A stretch of DNA of 34,570 nucleotides from Candidatus Saccharimonadota bacterium (GTDB lineage Bacteria; Patescibacteriota; Saccharimonadia; Saccharimonadales; Saccharimonadaceae): contig JAIKZA010000022.1 of NCBI GenBank assembly GCA_024682595.1, positions 1 through 34,570 of the forward strand, read 5' to 3'. Positions 1 to 9,086 of the stretch are shown piece after piece. Below the pieces are notes generated by a model that was not told the origin of the DNA, searched no databases, and saw only the letters and a list, made by a program, of their open reading frames with translations. Positions within the stretch are counted from its first letter, which is position 1. Each line of letters opens with the position of its first letter. Position numbers and translations under genes: made by a program.

Positions 1-1002
1 CCGCCAATTCCGCCACAACTCTTGCAGCAATATATGCAACAAGGTAGCGCCCTACAGACGCCTGACCGCGTGTTGCCGAATGCGCAGCTATCTGCAGCGA
101 TTCAGGCGGCAGAAGCCACTGCGCGAATGCGAAACGAGCAAAAACAAGAGCTGGCCGAGCAAAAAACAGCAGGTGGCGAGCGTATCATTCAACCAATCCA
201 CGACCCCAATATGGACGCCATGCGTGAACAGATGCAGAAACGGATGGCCGATATTTTGGGCGAGGACGCAGACGCGGACGCGAATCCTGCCATGATTACC
301 ACGAGAACCGCAAAGAAAGTTGCAGTCGATCCAATGAAAGTGCCAACTGCCAAGCAGGCGGCATCAAAGGTGCCAGAGGCTGGTCTACCACCAGAAACGC
401 AACAATCACCCGTCGAGCAGGCGAAGAAAGTAAACCTATCTCCAGACACAAGTAAGCAACAAGATTTAGTCAAGGCACAATTAAAGGCTCAGCCGGTCGA
501 AAACGATTCAGAGATCACCGATTCTCCTCAGGTGACCGCCGAAGCTAGCACTGCCCCACAAGAGCAGAAAGACGAGGCGAAGGCCCAGAGCGGCACCGAA
601 GAGCCAAAACAAGAAGCCCCCGCCAATAATGATGGCGAATTAAGCACTACAAAAACCGATGGCTCGCCAGAGGAGGTGGTAGTAGCGATTCAACCAGGAT
701 ACATTGCACAACTTGAGGACGAACTCGCCGAAGACAGTCAAGATGACGCAAGCAAAAGTATGGCTGAGCGTATGACGGACGAACTAAAAGACGACGAGAT
801 TACATTGGCGGCTAAGCAAAAAGCCGAAACAGCCCCCAGTATACCAATCGAAGAAAAAATCATTGTCCCAGGAGAACAGAAGCTAGCCCAATCCATGGCA
901 AATAGTCCAAACTTCCAAAGCGCCATAAGTTCTGAGGAGATAGAAGACCAAAACGCCGTAGCTTCAACCTCGCAATTGACTCCTCTGCAACCGGGATTAT
1001 AA
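1..1002 (+). CDS. Hypothetical E/Q/A/P-rich, probably disordered protein (5' partial; frame is open to the window edge)
   Basis: Continuous frame 1 from base 1 (PPIPPQLLQQYMQQG...) to TAA at 1002; low-complexity composition, no recognised domain. Confidence 0.6.
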   Translation, partial: PPIPPQLLQQYMQQGSALQTPDRVLPNAQLSAAIQAAEATARMRNEQKQELAEQKTAGGERIIQPIHDPNMDAMREQMQKRMADILGEDADADANPAMITTRTAKKVAVDPMKVPTAKQAASKVPEAGLPPETQQSPVEQAKKVNLSPDTSKQQDLVKAQLKAQPVENDSEITDSPQVTAEASTAPQEQKDEAKAQSGTEEPKQEAPANNDGELSTTKTDGSPEEVVVAIQPGYIAQLEDELAEDSQDDASKSMAERMTDELKDDEITLAAKQKAETAPSIPIEEKIIVPGEQKLAQSMANSPNFQSAISSEEIEDQNAVASTSQLTPLQPGL

Positions 1003-1016
1003 CAATTACTACATAA

Positions 1017-1694
1017 ATGGCCGAACAAAGACTCAATAAATATCTTGCAACAAATTTCGGCGTATCTCGGCGCGAAGCGGATTTTTTGATAGAAAAAGGT
1101 AGTGTATCGATAAACAATAAGGTAGCAACAATTGGCCAACGCGTCGGCGACGACGATGTAGTAAAAGTTGACGGGAAGGAAGTAAAAAAGCAAAAGTTAA
1201 GCTATCTGGCTCTCAACAAGCCCGCCGGCTACGTATGCAGTCGCAAGCGCCAAGGTAGTACCCCAACAATATACGAACTACTTCCTCCCGAATTAAAAAG
1301 CTTCAAGAGCGTAGGGAGGCTCGATAAAGATTCTTCTGGACTAATTATATTAACTAATGACGGCGATTTCGCTTTTGAAATGACACATCCGAAGTTCTAT
1401 AAAACAAAGAAATATACCGTTGCCCTAGATCGCGAATTGGCGCCATTGCATCAACAAATGATTGCCGATTATGGCATTAAGCTGAACGATGGTGTAAGTA
1501 AAATGGAGCTCGCGCGTCTAGATGATAGTCGAACAAAATGGGACATAACGTTGCATGAAGGCCGCAACCGTCAGATACGTCGCACTTTTGACGCTCTGGG
1601 TTATAAAGTAGTTAGTTTGCACCGCTACCAATTTGACAATTATTCTCTATCTGGATTAAAATCCGGCCAATGGATCGAAGTGCCAAAAAAATAA
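1017..1694 (+). CDS. Pseudouridine synthase, RsuA/RluB/RluF family with N-terminal S4 domain
   Basis: S4-like N-terminus (RLNKYLATNFGVSRREADFLIEKGSVSINN), catalytic motif GRLDKDSSGLIILTNDG, and EGRNRQIRRTFDALGYKVVSLHR. Confidence 0.92.
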   Translation: MAEQRLNKYLATNFGVSRREADFLIEKGSVSINNKVATIGQRVGDDDVVKVDGKEVKKQKLSYLALNKPAGYVCSRKRQGSTPTIYELLPPELKSFKSVGRLDKDSSGLIILTNDGDFAFEMTHPKFYKTKKYTVALDRELAPLHQQMIADYGIKLNDGVSKMELARLDDSRTKWDITLHEGRNRQIRRTFDALGYKVVSLHRYQFDNYSLSGLKSGQWIEVPKK

Positions 1695-1710
1695 CACCGC
1701 ATCGGTGTTA
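1692..1710. terminator. Bidirectional Rho-independent terminator between convergent genes
   Basis: taacaccg-cat-cggtgtta followed by tttttt; preceded by aaaaaa on the other side. Confidence 0.85.
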
Positions 1711-1718
1711 TTTTTTAA

Positions 1719-2996
1719 TTAATTCCTCAAAAGGCGCGCCAATTTAGCGCGAAAGCTATTGCTGTCAGTCCCGACTAAGGTATCGATGCCGACTCTTAAC
1801 AGCCCCATGGCGGTTACAAAAGTATGATTGAGTTCCCGGTCGGTATCGTTAATAATTCCTGCCACGTCATTCGGATCAATCAGTGAAACAATTGGGCGAC
1901 GCGAGAATGGCAAGCCTTTGTACCAGTCACTGGTAGCTAGCGTTTCTGGAATTTCCGCCAAGCTTGCACCACCACCACAAAGCAGAATCTGTCCAGGCAT
2001 CGTCTCGACCTGATCGAATTCTTCAAGAGCCAACTCGACACCAGATTGCCAAACCTCTAGGTTACGTGCGATTGCTAAGTCGAATTTGTGTCGCACTTCC
2101 GGCTTCATATTAGGGCTATCGGCAAGTAGCTTGAGTTTTTCAGCATCATCAAAACTGAGACCAAGCCTATTTGCAATCTGATTCGTAAATGAGCGCCCAC
2201 CGATTGAGAACATTTTTGTACCCTCAACGCCGCCATCGTCAACGATTGCGATATCAGTAGTGCCACCGCCAACGTCCATTACGATGCCAGAAAAGCTTGA
2301 ATCAATATCGTCACCCAGACACGCACGGCAGACCGCAAATGGCTCTACGGCTACTGTTACTAAATCTAGCTGCAACTCATCGCAAACACGTTCAATGGCT
2401 GAAATATGCACAAGCGGCGCGAAAGCGGTATATATCTGTACAACAACATCTTTACCCTTAAAACCGATTGGATTAGCTACTTTGTAGCCATCGATTCGTA
2501 ACGACACGAGGGCTGAGTTTATGAGGCGAACTTCAACGTCTGGATTATTTGTTTCGACTGCCACCTCACGGCGCGCACGTTCGCCGGCCTTTTGTTGAAC
2601 CTTTTTGATGATTTGGTTCATTTCTTCCTCGGTAATTGGCTTTGTGGCATCAGAACGACGGTATTTGATAGAGGCTGTATTGCCTTTTATTAATTCCCCC
2701 GCAATACCAACAACCACTTCCTTTGCGCGGACTCCCGCCATCTTTTCGGCTTTATAAAGCGCCTCCTCGCACGTCTTTACGACGCCCGGAATGTCCGCAA
2801 TAGCCCCAGAAAAGATATTAGTTGGCGCCTCGTGTGCCTTGCCAACTCCGACAATGTGAATGCCATTTCTGCCTTTTCTCGCGATTAACGCCTTGACGAA
2901 CTCGGTACCTATATCGAGTGCCAAAAGATAGTCGTCGGGATCTTTCGGACGTTTAGACTTCTTTTTATCGTTATGGTTGCGAGATAAAAGGCTCAT
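1719..2996 (-). CDS. ftsA: FtsA-like cell division / SHS2-domain actin-fold ATPase
   Basis: LLALDIGTEFVKALIARK, VDVGGGTTDIAIVDDGGV and LLCGGGASLAEIPE phosphate/adenosine motifs; SHS2-like insertion. Confidence 0.8.
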   Translation of the reverse strand: MSLLSRNHNDKKKSKRPKDPDDYLLALDIGTEFVKALIARKGRNGIHIVGVGKAHEAPTNIFSGAIADIPGVVKTCEEALYKAEKMAGVRAKEVVVGIAGELIKGNTASIKYRRSDATKPITEEEMNQIIKKVQQKAGERARREVAVETNNPDVEVRLINSALVSLRIDGYKVANPIGFKGKDVVVQIYTAFAPLVHISAIERVCDELQLDLVTVAVEPFAVCRACLGDDIDSSFSGIVMDVGGGTTDIAIVDDGGVEGTKMFSIGGRSFTNQIANRLGLSFDDAEKLKLLADSPNMKPEVRHKFDLAIARNLEVWQSGVELALEEFDQVETMPGQILLCGGGASLAEIPETLATSDWYKGLPFSRRPIVSLIDPNDVAGIINDTDRELNHTFVTAMGLLRVGIDTLVGTDSNSFRAKLARLLRN

Positions 2997-3002
2997 GGCT
3001 AC

Positions 3003-3008
3003 ATTATA
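3003..3008 (-). promoter_or_regulatory. -10 element (TATAAT) 6 nt before the ftsA-like ATG; predicted leaderless
   Basis: minus strand TATAAT-GTAGCC-ATG. Confidence 0.55.
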
Positions 3009-3084
3009 ACACTATTAGGTGCACGACTCGAATAACGCAGACTCCTTTGCGCTATAATAGTTCCAATTAAGGAGTTAGATAAGA

Positions 3085-3876
3085 GTGATAAAACTAGGGC
3101 ATCTAGAGCCGTTACTGAAAGCGAAAGGGCTAGATTTTGACGAGGGCCAGGATAGCAATATTAGATTGCCAAAGGTGGCGATTGGTGTTTTCTCGAAGCA
3201 TTTATTTAGTTCGATAGTTGATAAATACCACTGCAAAGAAGTTGGCCGAATTAGGAATGTAAATTTTACCAAAAGAGTCTATATTTTGAGCTACAAAAAA
3301 TGCAAATTTACGATATTTTTGGCCGGCGTAGGCGCCTCAGCGATAGCATCAGATATCGAGATATTGCATGCTCAGGGGGTAGAAAAAGTCGTAATATTCG
3401 GAAGTTGCGGCGTTCTAGATTCAACCATCGAGGATTGTTCAATCGTGATACCAAATCTAGCCTTTCGCGAGGAAGGTACGAGTTACCACTACGTTGAGGC
3501 GAGCGATACGATTGAAGTTAATCCAAAATACCAAAAAGCCTTCATTAAAATACTCAAGAAATTCGGCTTTGGCTACACGATTGGTTCGGTCTGGACGACG
3601 GATGCTTTCTATCGGGAAACTATCGACAAGATTGACTATTTCAAGAAAAAAGGCGCGAAGGCGGTCGACATGGAAGCATCGGCAATAGCTGCGGTCTGTC
3701 AAGTTCTCAATATGGAGCATTTTATTTTTTATTATGCCGGCGATAATCTCGATTGTGCCGTTTGGGATGCGCGTAGTCTAGAAGAATTAGTAAATATCGA
3801 AAAGAAGAAGGCTGTAGTTATTTTAGCCTTGGAGCTGGCACAAAAAATGAGCCAACAAGACAAAGCATCTCATTAG
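3085..3876 (+). CDS. Nucleoside phosphorylase (PNP/UDP phosphorylase superfamily)
   Basis: GVGASAIASDIEILHAQGVEKVVIFGSCGVLD and KAVDMEASAIAAVCQVLNMEHFIFYYAGDNLD motifs; GTG start preceded by AAGGAG. Confidence 0.85.
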   Translation: MIKLGHLEPLLKAKGLDFDEGQDSNIRLPKVAIGVFSKHLFSSIVDKYHCKEVGRIRNVNFTKRVYILSYKKCKFTIFLAGVGASAIASDIEILHAQGVEKVVIFGSCGVLDSTIEDCSIVIPNLAFREEGTSYHYVEASDTIEVNPKYQKAFIKILKKFGFGYTIGSVWTTDAFYRETIDKIDYFKKKGAKAVDMEASAIAAVCQVLNMEHFIFYYAGDNLDCAVWDARSLEELVNIEKKKAVVILALELAQKMSQQDKASH

Positions 3877-3889
3877 CTCATTTATGTTT

Positions 3890-5764
3890 TTATTCAACTA
3901 CGGCTTTAATACGGCGAACGCCCGCAGAGCTAGACTCTTCTTTTTTGATCTTGAAATGGCCAATAACACCAGTATGTTCGACGTGAGGGCCACCGCAGAC
4001 CTCACGAGAAACTGGATTGTCGAAATCGCCAATCGTATAAACCGTTAACTTCTCTGGATATTTATCCCAGAACTGGCCATGCGCCTTCAGAGTGTCGCGC
4101 GCATAGGTCTTGTCGTATTCGCCGTGGACGACTTTAAGGTCTGCCTTAATCCACTCATTAACTCGATCCTCAACTTTTTGCTTTTCTTCTGGAGTGAGCT
4201 TGCGGTCAAGATTAAAGTCAAAGCGAAGACGCTCGGCGGTAATATTGCTGCCCTGCTGACCGATATTTGGGTCAATTAGTTGTTGTAGAGCCGCGAGTAG
4301 TAAATGCGTAGCCGTATGATATTTCGTGGTCTGCTCACCATGGTCTTCAAGGCCACCCTTAAACATACCCTTACTAGCAGTCTTTGAGCGTTGGCGTTGC
4401 TCTTCAAGTGCCGCGTCAAATTCTTTGCGCCAATCTTTACTAAGCTCAATATCCTGACGATAGGCCTCCTCTACGGATAGTTCCATTGGAAAACCATAAG
4501 TATCCTGCAACATGAAAAGTTCTTTGCCTGTAAGGCCGTCTTTCTTGAAACGAGCGAGTTCTTTCATACCGCGACGAAGCGTCTTACGGAAGGCTTGCTC
4601 TTCATGGCTGAGAACTTCTAGAACCTGCTCGCGTGTAGTGAGGATACTATCTGGAAGATCTTTATAGTTCTCGGCTATCATTGGCAAGACTTCGGCCAAG
4701 AAATCCTGTTCGATACCGAGGTTGAGAGCCTTCAGAACGGCCCGACGAATGATACGCCGCAAAGCGTAGCCCTGTTGCTTGTTTGACGGTTTTAGGCCTT
4801 GAGCGGTCAGTAAGTAGGCACCACGAAGATGGTCAGCAATTACGCGCATATCGGCGGTGTTAGATTCGTACTTCTTGCCAGATAAGTCAACGAGCTTATC
4901 GATAATCGGCTTAAGTAGCGAGATTTGAAAGACGTCGTAAGAGTTCATGGACGCCGCCGTAATACGTTCGAGGCCAGCACCAAAGTCGACATTCTTATCC
5001 TTAAGCTCCTCGAAGCTACCGTCCTCTAGGCGGCGGTATTGCATGAAGACCTGGTTGCCAATTTCCATAAAACGAGCGCCATCGGAAGCCGGATGAGCTT
5101 TCCCGTACTTGGCTTCGTCTTGATGCTCTTCGCCAAAGTCATAAAATACTTCCGAGTCTGGACCGCACGGGTCGCCAATTGGCGTAGTCTCAATGCCTCC
5201 GCCGCGAGACCACCAGTTTTCTTTGTCGTTATAGAAGAAGATACGCTCATCGCCTTTGATGCCGCGTTTGTCGCCATTCTCGGCAGTATTAATCTCGGCA
5301 ATATCGGCCTTAATGCCAACCTCGGCAAAAACTTTTTGCCAAATAGCGGCCGCCTCATCGTCGCGCGGAATGCCATATTCTTTGTTACCAATAAAACAAG
5401 TGACGTAAATTTTTTGTGGATCTAGGCCGATTTCCTTAGTTAGGAAAGTAAAGAAGTTGCGAATTTGCTCTTCTTTGAAGTAGTCGCCAAGCGACCAGTT
5501 GCCAAGCATCTCGAAGACGGTAGTATGGCGTGGGTCGCCAACGTCGTCAATATCCTGAAGGCGCAAGCATGGCTGCGAATCGGTCAAGCGCTTGCCCTCT
5601 TTGTGCGGTTTGCCAAGAAGATATGGCAATAATGGTTGCATACCAGAACCGGTAAATAATGTCGTAGGATCATTTTCTAGTACGAGCGGTGCAGGCTGAA
5701 TTTGCACATGCCCCTTAGATTTCATAAAGTCGAGATATTTTTGGCGTACTTCACTTGCATTCAT
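3890..5764 (-). CDS. alaS: Alanyl-tRNA synthetase, reduced form
   Basis: N-terminus MNASEVRQKYLDFMKSKGH, FTGSGMQPLLPYLLGK, editing motifs HTATH and CGGPH. ATG at 5764 preferred over TTG at 5779 because TATAAT lies 6 nt upstream of that ATG. Confidence 0.95.
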   Translation of the reverse strand: MNASEVRQKYLDFMKSKGHVQIQPAPLVLENDPTTLFTGSGMQPLLPYLLGKPHKEGKRLTDSQPCLRLQDIDDVGDPRHTTVFEMLGNWSLGDYFKEEQIRNFFTFLTKEIGLDPQKIYVTCFIGNKEYGIPRDDEAAAIWQKVFAEVGIKADIAEINTAENGDKRGIKGDERIFFYNDKENWWSRGGGIETTPIGDPCGPDSEVFYDFGEEHQDEAKYGKAHPASDGARFMEIGNQVFMQYRRLEDGSFEELKDKNVDFGAGLERITAASMNSYDVFQISLLKPIIDKLVDLSGKKYESNTADMRVIADHLRGAYLLTAQGLKPSNKQQGYALRRIIRRAVLKALNLGIEQDFLAEVLPMIAENYKDLPDSILTTREQVLEVLSHEEQAFRKTLRRGMKELARFKKDGLTGKELFMLQDTYGFPMELSVEEAYRQDIELSKDWRKEFDAALEEQRQRSKTASKGMFKGGLEDHGEQTTKYHTATHLLLAALQQLIDPNIGQQGSNITAERLRFDFNLDRKLTPEEKQKVEDRVNEWIKADLKVVHGEYDKTYARDTLKAHGQFWDKYPEKLTVYTIGDFDNPVSREVCGGPHVEHTGVIGHFKIKKEESSSAGVRRIKAVVE

Positions 5765-5770
5765 TTTGTG

Positions 5771-5776
5771 ATTATA
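5771..5776 (-). promoter_or_regulatory. -10 element (TATAAT) for leaderless alaS
   Basis: minus strand TATAAT-CACAAA-ATG; possible -35 TTTACC at 17 bp. Confidence 0.6.
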
Positions 5777-5892
5777 CAATAATTTGACTATTTGGTAAAT
5801 TTTAAGCTTCTGCTATTGACATTAATGTATAAATATATCATCATTAAATATACGCTACGTTACTTTTTGTCCCTTTTCAAAGGAGGTAAAGT

Positions 5893-6231
5893 ATGTTCAT
5901 TATTGCAAATTGGGGATGGCCTCAGTGGTATTATATCATCTTCACCATCTTAGGGCTCTGGGCGAGCTTAATTTATTCGGGGAAATATGTTAGGAGACCA
6001 TCAGGAGCTGGCGCGTTCTTTTCTATATTCTTTACTATCTTCATTTATGCGGCCGGCGGCTTTTTCGACGAGATACACTGGCCCCAGATTGCTTACGCCG
6101 TGCTTTTCATAATCGGTTTAGCAGTATGGTTATCTGACGATTCGCTTTATCGGAAAAAAAGCTTTATTAAAGAACTTTTTGTAGAGGCTGTGCGCGTTAT
6201 TCTACTCGCTAATGGTGGATTCTTCAGATGA
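5893..6231 (+). CDS. Small multi-pass membrane protein, unknown
   Basis: SD aaaggaggtaaagtATG; three or four hydrophobic segments; TGA stop; terminator downstream. Confidence 0.75.
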   Translation: MFIIANWGWPQWYYIIFTILGLWASLIYSGKYVRRPSGAGAFFSIFFTIFIYAAGGFFDEIHWPQIAYAVLFIIGLAVWLSDDSLYRKKSFIKELFVEAVRVILLANGGFFR

Positions 6232-6263
6232 CCGCATGAACAATAGCTCGACGCCCATTTTCG

Positions 6264-6282
6264 GCCCACTCAAGGAGTGGGC
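6264..6282 (+). terminator. Rho-independent terminator
   Basis: gcccactc-aag-gagtgggc followed by ttttt. Confidence 0.85.
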
Positions 6283-6320
6283 TTTTTCATATTGCATTTT
6301 CGGGCAAAACATGAGCGTTA

Positions 6321-6349
6321 TTGACTTATTTGACTATCTGTGATATAAT
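6321..6349 (+). promoter_or_regulatory. Sigma70-type promoter TTGACT-N17-TATAAT
   Basis: -35 at 6321-6326, -10 at 6344-6349, spacer 17; -10 sits in palindrome ATATAATTATAT. Confidence 0.8.
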
Positions 6350-6400
6350 TATATTATGCACTAACGTTTGCAAGTTCATTTCGGAAGGGGGATGATACTC

Positions 6401-6877
6401 GTGAAAAGGATAATCTCTATACTAATCGTCATCGCATTCGGCGCTGCCATGTTTCGCCTGGGAGGCGAATATAAAACCTATTCAGAGAAGGAGGCTCTCA
6501 GAGAGAGTCTCGAGAAAGAGGCAGCCGAGGCGGCCAATACCTTCTCTCAATTAGCGACATCAAATCACTGTCTCGTTGAATCCATTGGTGATCCCAAGGT
6601 ATACATCGAAGAAAAGCGGGCAGAGACACCGATATCACTGAGGAGAGAATTAATTGACGAGAACTGTTTTTTAACGTTTCTCCATTGGTCGGTACTGGTC
6701 GAGATTACGCCCGAACGCACAGTATATCGTTGCTGGAGCGGCAGCTATGGGCTGAAAGAATGGAAGAGCGCGCTCGAAGCCTACTCTAGCCAGGAGGGCG
6801 TCACTCAAGAAATGCCCAAACCAGACCCATTCCAAGAGGGGCCAGGAGAGCCCATTCAGCACCTCACCAACTTCTAG
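6401..6877 (+). CDS. Membrane-anchored extracytoplasmic protein, unknown
   Basis: GTG start with SD ggaaggggg about 9 nt upstream; N-terminal TM segment (VKRIISILIVIAFGAAMF) then soluble domain with Cys residues. Confidence 0.65.
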   Translation: MKRIISILIVIAFGAAMFRLGGEYKTYSEKEALRESLEKEAAEAANTFSQLATSNHCLVESIGDPKVYIEEKRAETPISLRRELIDENCFLTFLHWSVLVEITPERTVYRCWSGSYGLKEWKSALEAYSSQEGVTQEMPKPDPFQEGPGEPIQHLTNF

Positions 6878-6890
6878 GGTCAACATAACA

Positions 6891-6920
6891 AAAACCACCC
6901 CCCAATCCGGGAGTGGTTTT
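6891..6920. terminator. Bidirectional terminator between convergent genes
   Basis: aaaaccacccccc...cgggagtggtttt inverted repeat. Confidence 0.8.
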
Positions 6921-6921
6921 C

Positions 6922-7944
6922 TCATGCTTCAATAATGCCGCCGCCAAGGCAAATATCACCGCGATAGAAGACAACTGATTGCCCCGGCGTGAGAGATTTC
7001 TGTTCTTCGGAAAATGTCAGCTTACCGTCAAGATAATCAGCATCAACGAGCGGAGCACGGTGACGAATGCGCGCCTGAATATGGCGACCATCATCACCAT
7101 GGCGCAAAATGACCTCTTTAAGTTTTACTTCTTTAGTCCAAAGCTTAAGTGAGTTAAGGTTTTGCGAAACGTAGATAATGTTTTGTGCCATATCTTTCTT
7201 TACTACGTAATATGGTAGCCCGGCCCGAATGTTCAACCCGTGACGCTGCCCTAATGTATAAAAGATAGCGCCGTCATGGACCCCAAGTTCTTTGCCGGTC
7301 TCTAGCTCAATGATTTTGCCAGGCTCTGTCTCAATAAACTCCGCCAGAAAATCTTTCATATTAGCCTCGCCAACAAAACACACACCCATTGATTCAGCCT
7401 TATGCGCAACCGAAAGGCCGATTTTTTCAGCCAGAGCTTTAACCTCTGGTTTTAGCATGTCGCCAACAGGAAATATAGTTTTAGAAATAGCATCTTCAGT
7501 AATCCGATAAAGAAAATACGTTTGATCCTTGTTTTCGTCAACCGCCTTCAATAGGGCGGGGCCATTCGTGCGCGCATAATGCCCTGTCGCAATCATTTCG
7601 GCGCCCTGCTCGAATGCTGTTTCAGCGAACAATTTAAACTTAATCTCTTGGTTACACATGATATCTGGGTTTGGAGTATTTCCCTTTTTGTATTCTTCTA
7701 GCATATAGTCGACAACTTTTTGCTTGTATTCCGTTTCGAAGTCGAATACGCGGAAATCAAGGCCAAGCTTTACGGCTGTTCGTTTTGCGTCGGCGAGATC
7801 CTCGGCCCATGGGCATTTCATCCCGGGCAAATTTTTGCTCCAATTCTTCATATAGACACCAACAACCTCGTGCCCCTGCTCGCGCAAAAGATAGGCCGAC
7901 ACTGCGGAATCAACCCCACCGGACATACCTAAGAATACTTTCAT
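6922..7944 (-). CDS. mnmA: tRNA-specific 2-thiouridylase MnmA
   Basis: MKVFLGMSGGVDSAVSAYLLREQGHEVVGVYMKNW PP-loop, TGHYAR, GVCFVGE, TLGQRHGLN. Confidence 0.96.
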   Translation of the reverse strand: MKVFLGMSGGVDSAVSAYLLREQGHEVVGVYMKNWSKNLPGMKCPWAEDLADAKRTAVKLGLDFRVFDFETEYKQKVVDYMLEEYKKGNTPNPDIMCNQEIKFKLFAETAFEQGAEMIATGHYARTNGPALLKAVDENKDQTYFLYRITEDAISKTIFPVGDMLKPEVKALAEKIGLSVAHKAESMGVCFVGEANMKDFLAEFIETEPGKIIELETGKELGVHDGAIFYTLGQRHGLNIRAGLPYYVVKKDMAQNIIYVSQNLNSLKLWTKEVKLKEVILRHGDDGRHIQARIRHRAPLVDADYLDGKLTFSEEQKSLTPGQSVVFYRGDICLGGGIIEA

Positions 7945-7951
7945 TAGATGT

Positions 7952-7957
7952 ATAATA
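7952..7957 (-). promoter_or_regulatory. -10 element (TATTAT) 7 nt before mnmA ATG
   Basis: minus strand TATTAT-ACATCTA-ATG. Confidence 0.5.
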
Positions 7958-8998
7958 TCATTTTTTTGCTTTTTCGCAAGCAGTATGGGTAGCGGCTAAC
8001 TCTTTTTTGTACTGTTTGCGAAACTTGAAGAATCGAATAATCAATATCCAGCAAACACACCAAAATACGTGCCCAATCAGCGCAAAATACCATTTCGGTG
8101 CTAACCCAACGAAACGGAAAAGGTTATACCAAGGAATAAGGCCTAGCGCGATCAAATGCGTGCAGAGAGCAATCAGGGAATATTCGCCGAATGGCTTAAT
8201 AAAATTAGCGAGCTTTTTTAGATATTTATCTAGAAAAGCGGAAATGCCGAAAACTACAATTGTACCCGCTATTGCAGCAATAATGTCTAATGGTAAATTC
8301 GTAAAGCTTAGCTCCACAATCGAAAACAGCTTTGGCGAATCTATAGTTACGATAAGAACTGCGAGCCAAATCATGAATGAGGCCAGGACGATAGGCCAAC
8401 GGATTTTTTTCTCGATACCGATTTCTTTCATCTTTACGCCTATTAGCATAAAGAAAGTTGCAGCGGCGGCCGATAGAAGACTGAGAGGAACCCAAAAATG
8501 TGGTGCAATCGCGTAGGCAATCAGCATAACAGCGGTAGCATAAATAAAGCGCCCCTTCTTATCGATGATTAGATTAAGGAAAAGGAGGCCGAAGAACATT
8601 GCTAGCAAGAACCAGATGGCTCCAATTGGCTTAATGCCAAAAACCGTTAATGAGCCGCTACCAAACCATGCGCTCATTATCCAGGATGCCACCGATCGGT
8701 CCGCGAATCCAGGTATCCGAAGAAAGCTATGACGAACTACGAAGACCATCAGAATAATAATTAGAGACGTAATGAGATAAGGAATTATGAGAGACCTAAA
8801 TCGTTTCTTAATTAAAGTATCCCAATCATACTTATGAGACAAAAGGCCACTTACGATAAAGAAAAGTGGCACATGAAAGGTAAAACAAATATGCGCAATA
8901 GAATGCCTTTCAGGAGGAACGACGTGTCCGAGAATAATAGCAAACATAGCTATAGCACGAGCCACATCAATATAACCGATTCTACCTCTCTTTATCAT
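7958..8998 (-). CDS. Acyltransferase 3 family membrane protein
   Basis: IDVARAIAMFAIILGHVVPPERHSIAHICFTFHVPLFFIVSGLL plus about 10 hydrophobic segments; start at 8998 favoured because TATTAT lies 7 nt upstream. Confidence 0.85.
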   Translation of the reverse strand: MIKRGRIGYIDVARAIAMFAIILGHVVPPERHSIAHICFTFHVPLFFIVSGLLSHKYDWDTLIKKRFRSLIIPYLITSLIIILMVFVVRHSFLRIPGFADRSVASWIMSAWFGSGSLTVFGIKPIGAIWFLLAMFFGLLFLNLIIDKKGRFIYATAVMLIAYAIAPHFWVPLSLLSAAAATFFMLIGVKMKEIGIEKKIRWPIVLASFMIWLAVLIVTIDSPKLFSIVELSFTNLPLDIIAAIAGTIVVFGISAFLDKYLKKLANFIKPFGEYSLIALCTHLIALGLIPWYNLFRFVGLAPKWYFALIGHVFWCVCWILIIRFFKFRKQYKKELAATHTACEKAKK

Positions 8999-9005
8999 AA
9001 CTGGA

Positions 9006-9011
9006 ATAATA
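9006..9011 (-). promoter_or_regulatory. -10 element (TATTAT) for the acyltransferase gene
   Basis: minus strand TATTAT-TCCAGTT-ATG. Confidence 0.5.
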
Positions 9012-9016
9012 ACATT

Positions 9017-9046
9017 AATGCTTATCAAAATGAAAGCATAAGCATT
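9017..9046. repeat. Perfect 9-bp inverted repeat with 12-bp spacer in divergent promoter region (operator candidate)
   Basis: AATGCTTAT-caaaatgaaagc-ATAAGCATT. Confidence 0.6.
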
Positions 9047-9086
9047 TTAAATCTTTGTTTTTATTGATGCGGTTGTGCTAAAATAT

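Noticed and set aside
860-1193. Minus-strand ORFs (738..1193 and 860..1117) opposite the first two genes
   Set aside because: Antisense to better-supported coding frames; Ser/Leu/Phe/Cys-rich composition typical of shadow ORFs; no start signals.
5026-5425. ORFs 5026..5391 (-) and 5039..5425 (+) inside alaS
   Set aside because: Lie within conserved AlaRS coding sequence; no independent signals.
5816-5854. Consensus-like TTGACA upstream of the 5893 gene
   Set aside because: No acceptable -10 at 16-18 bp; a promoter is likely nearby but could not be assigned.
8007-8516. 169-aa plus-strand ORF opposite the acyltransferase
   Set aside because: Antisense to a clear multi-pass membrane protein; Arg/Ile/Lys-rich shadow frame.
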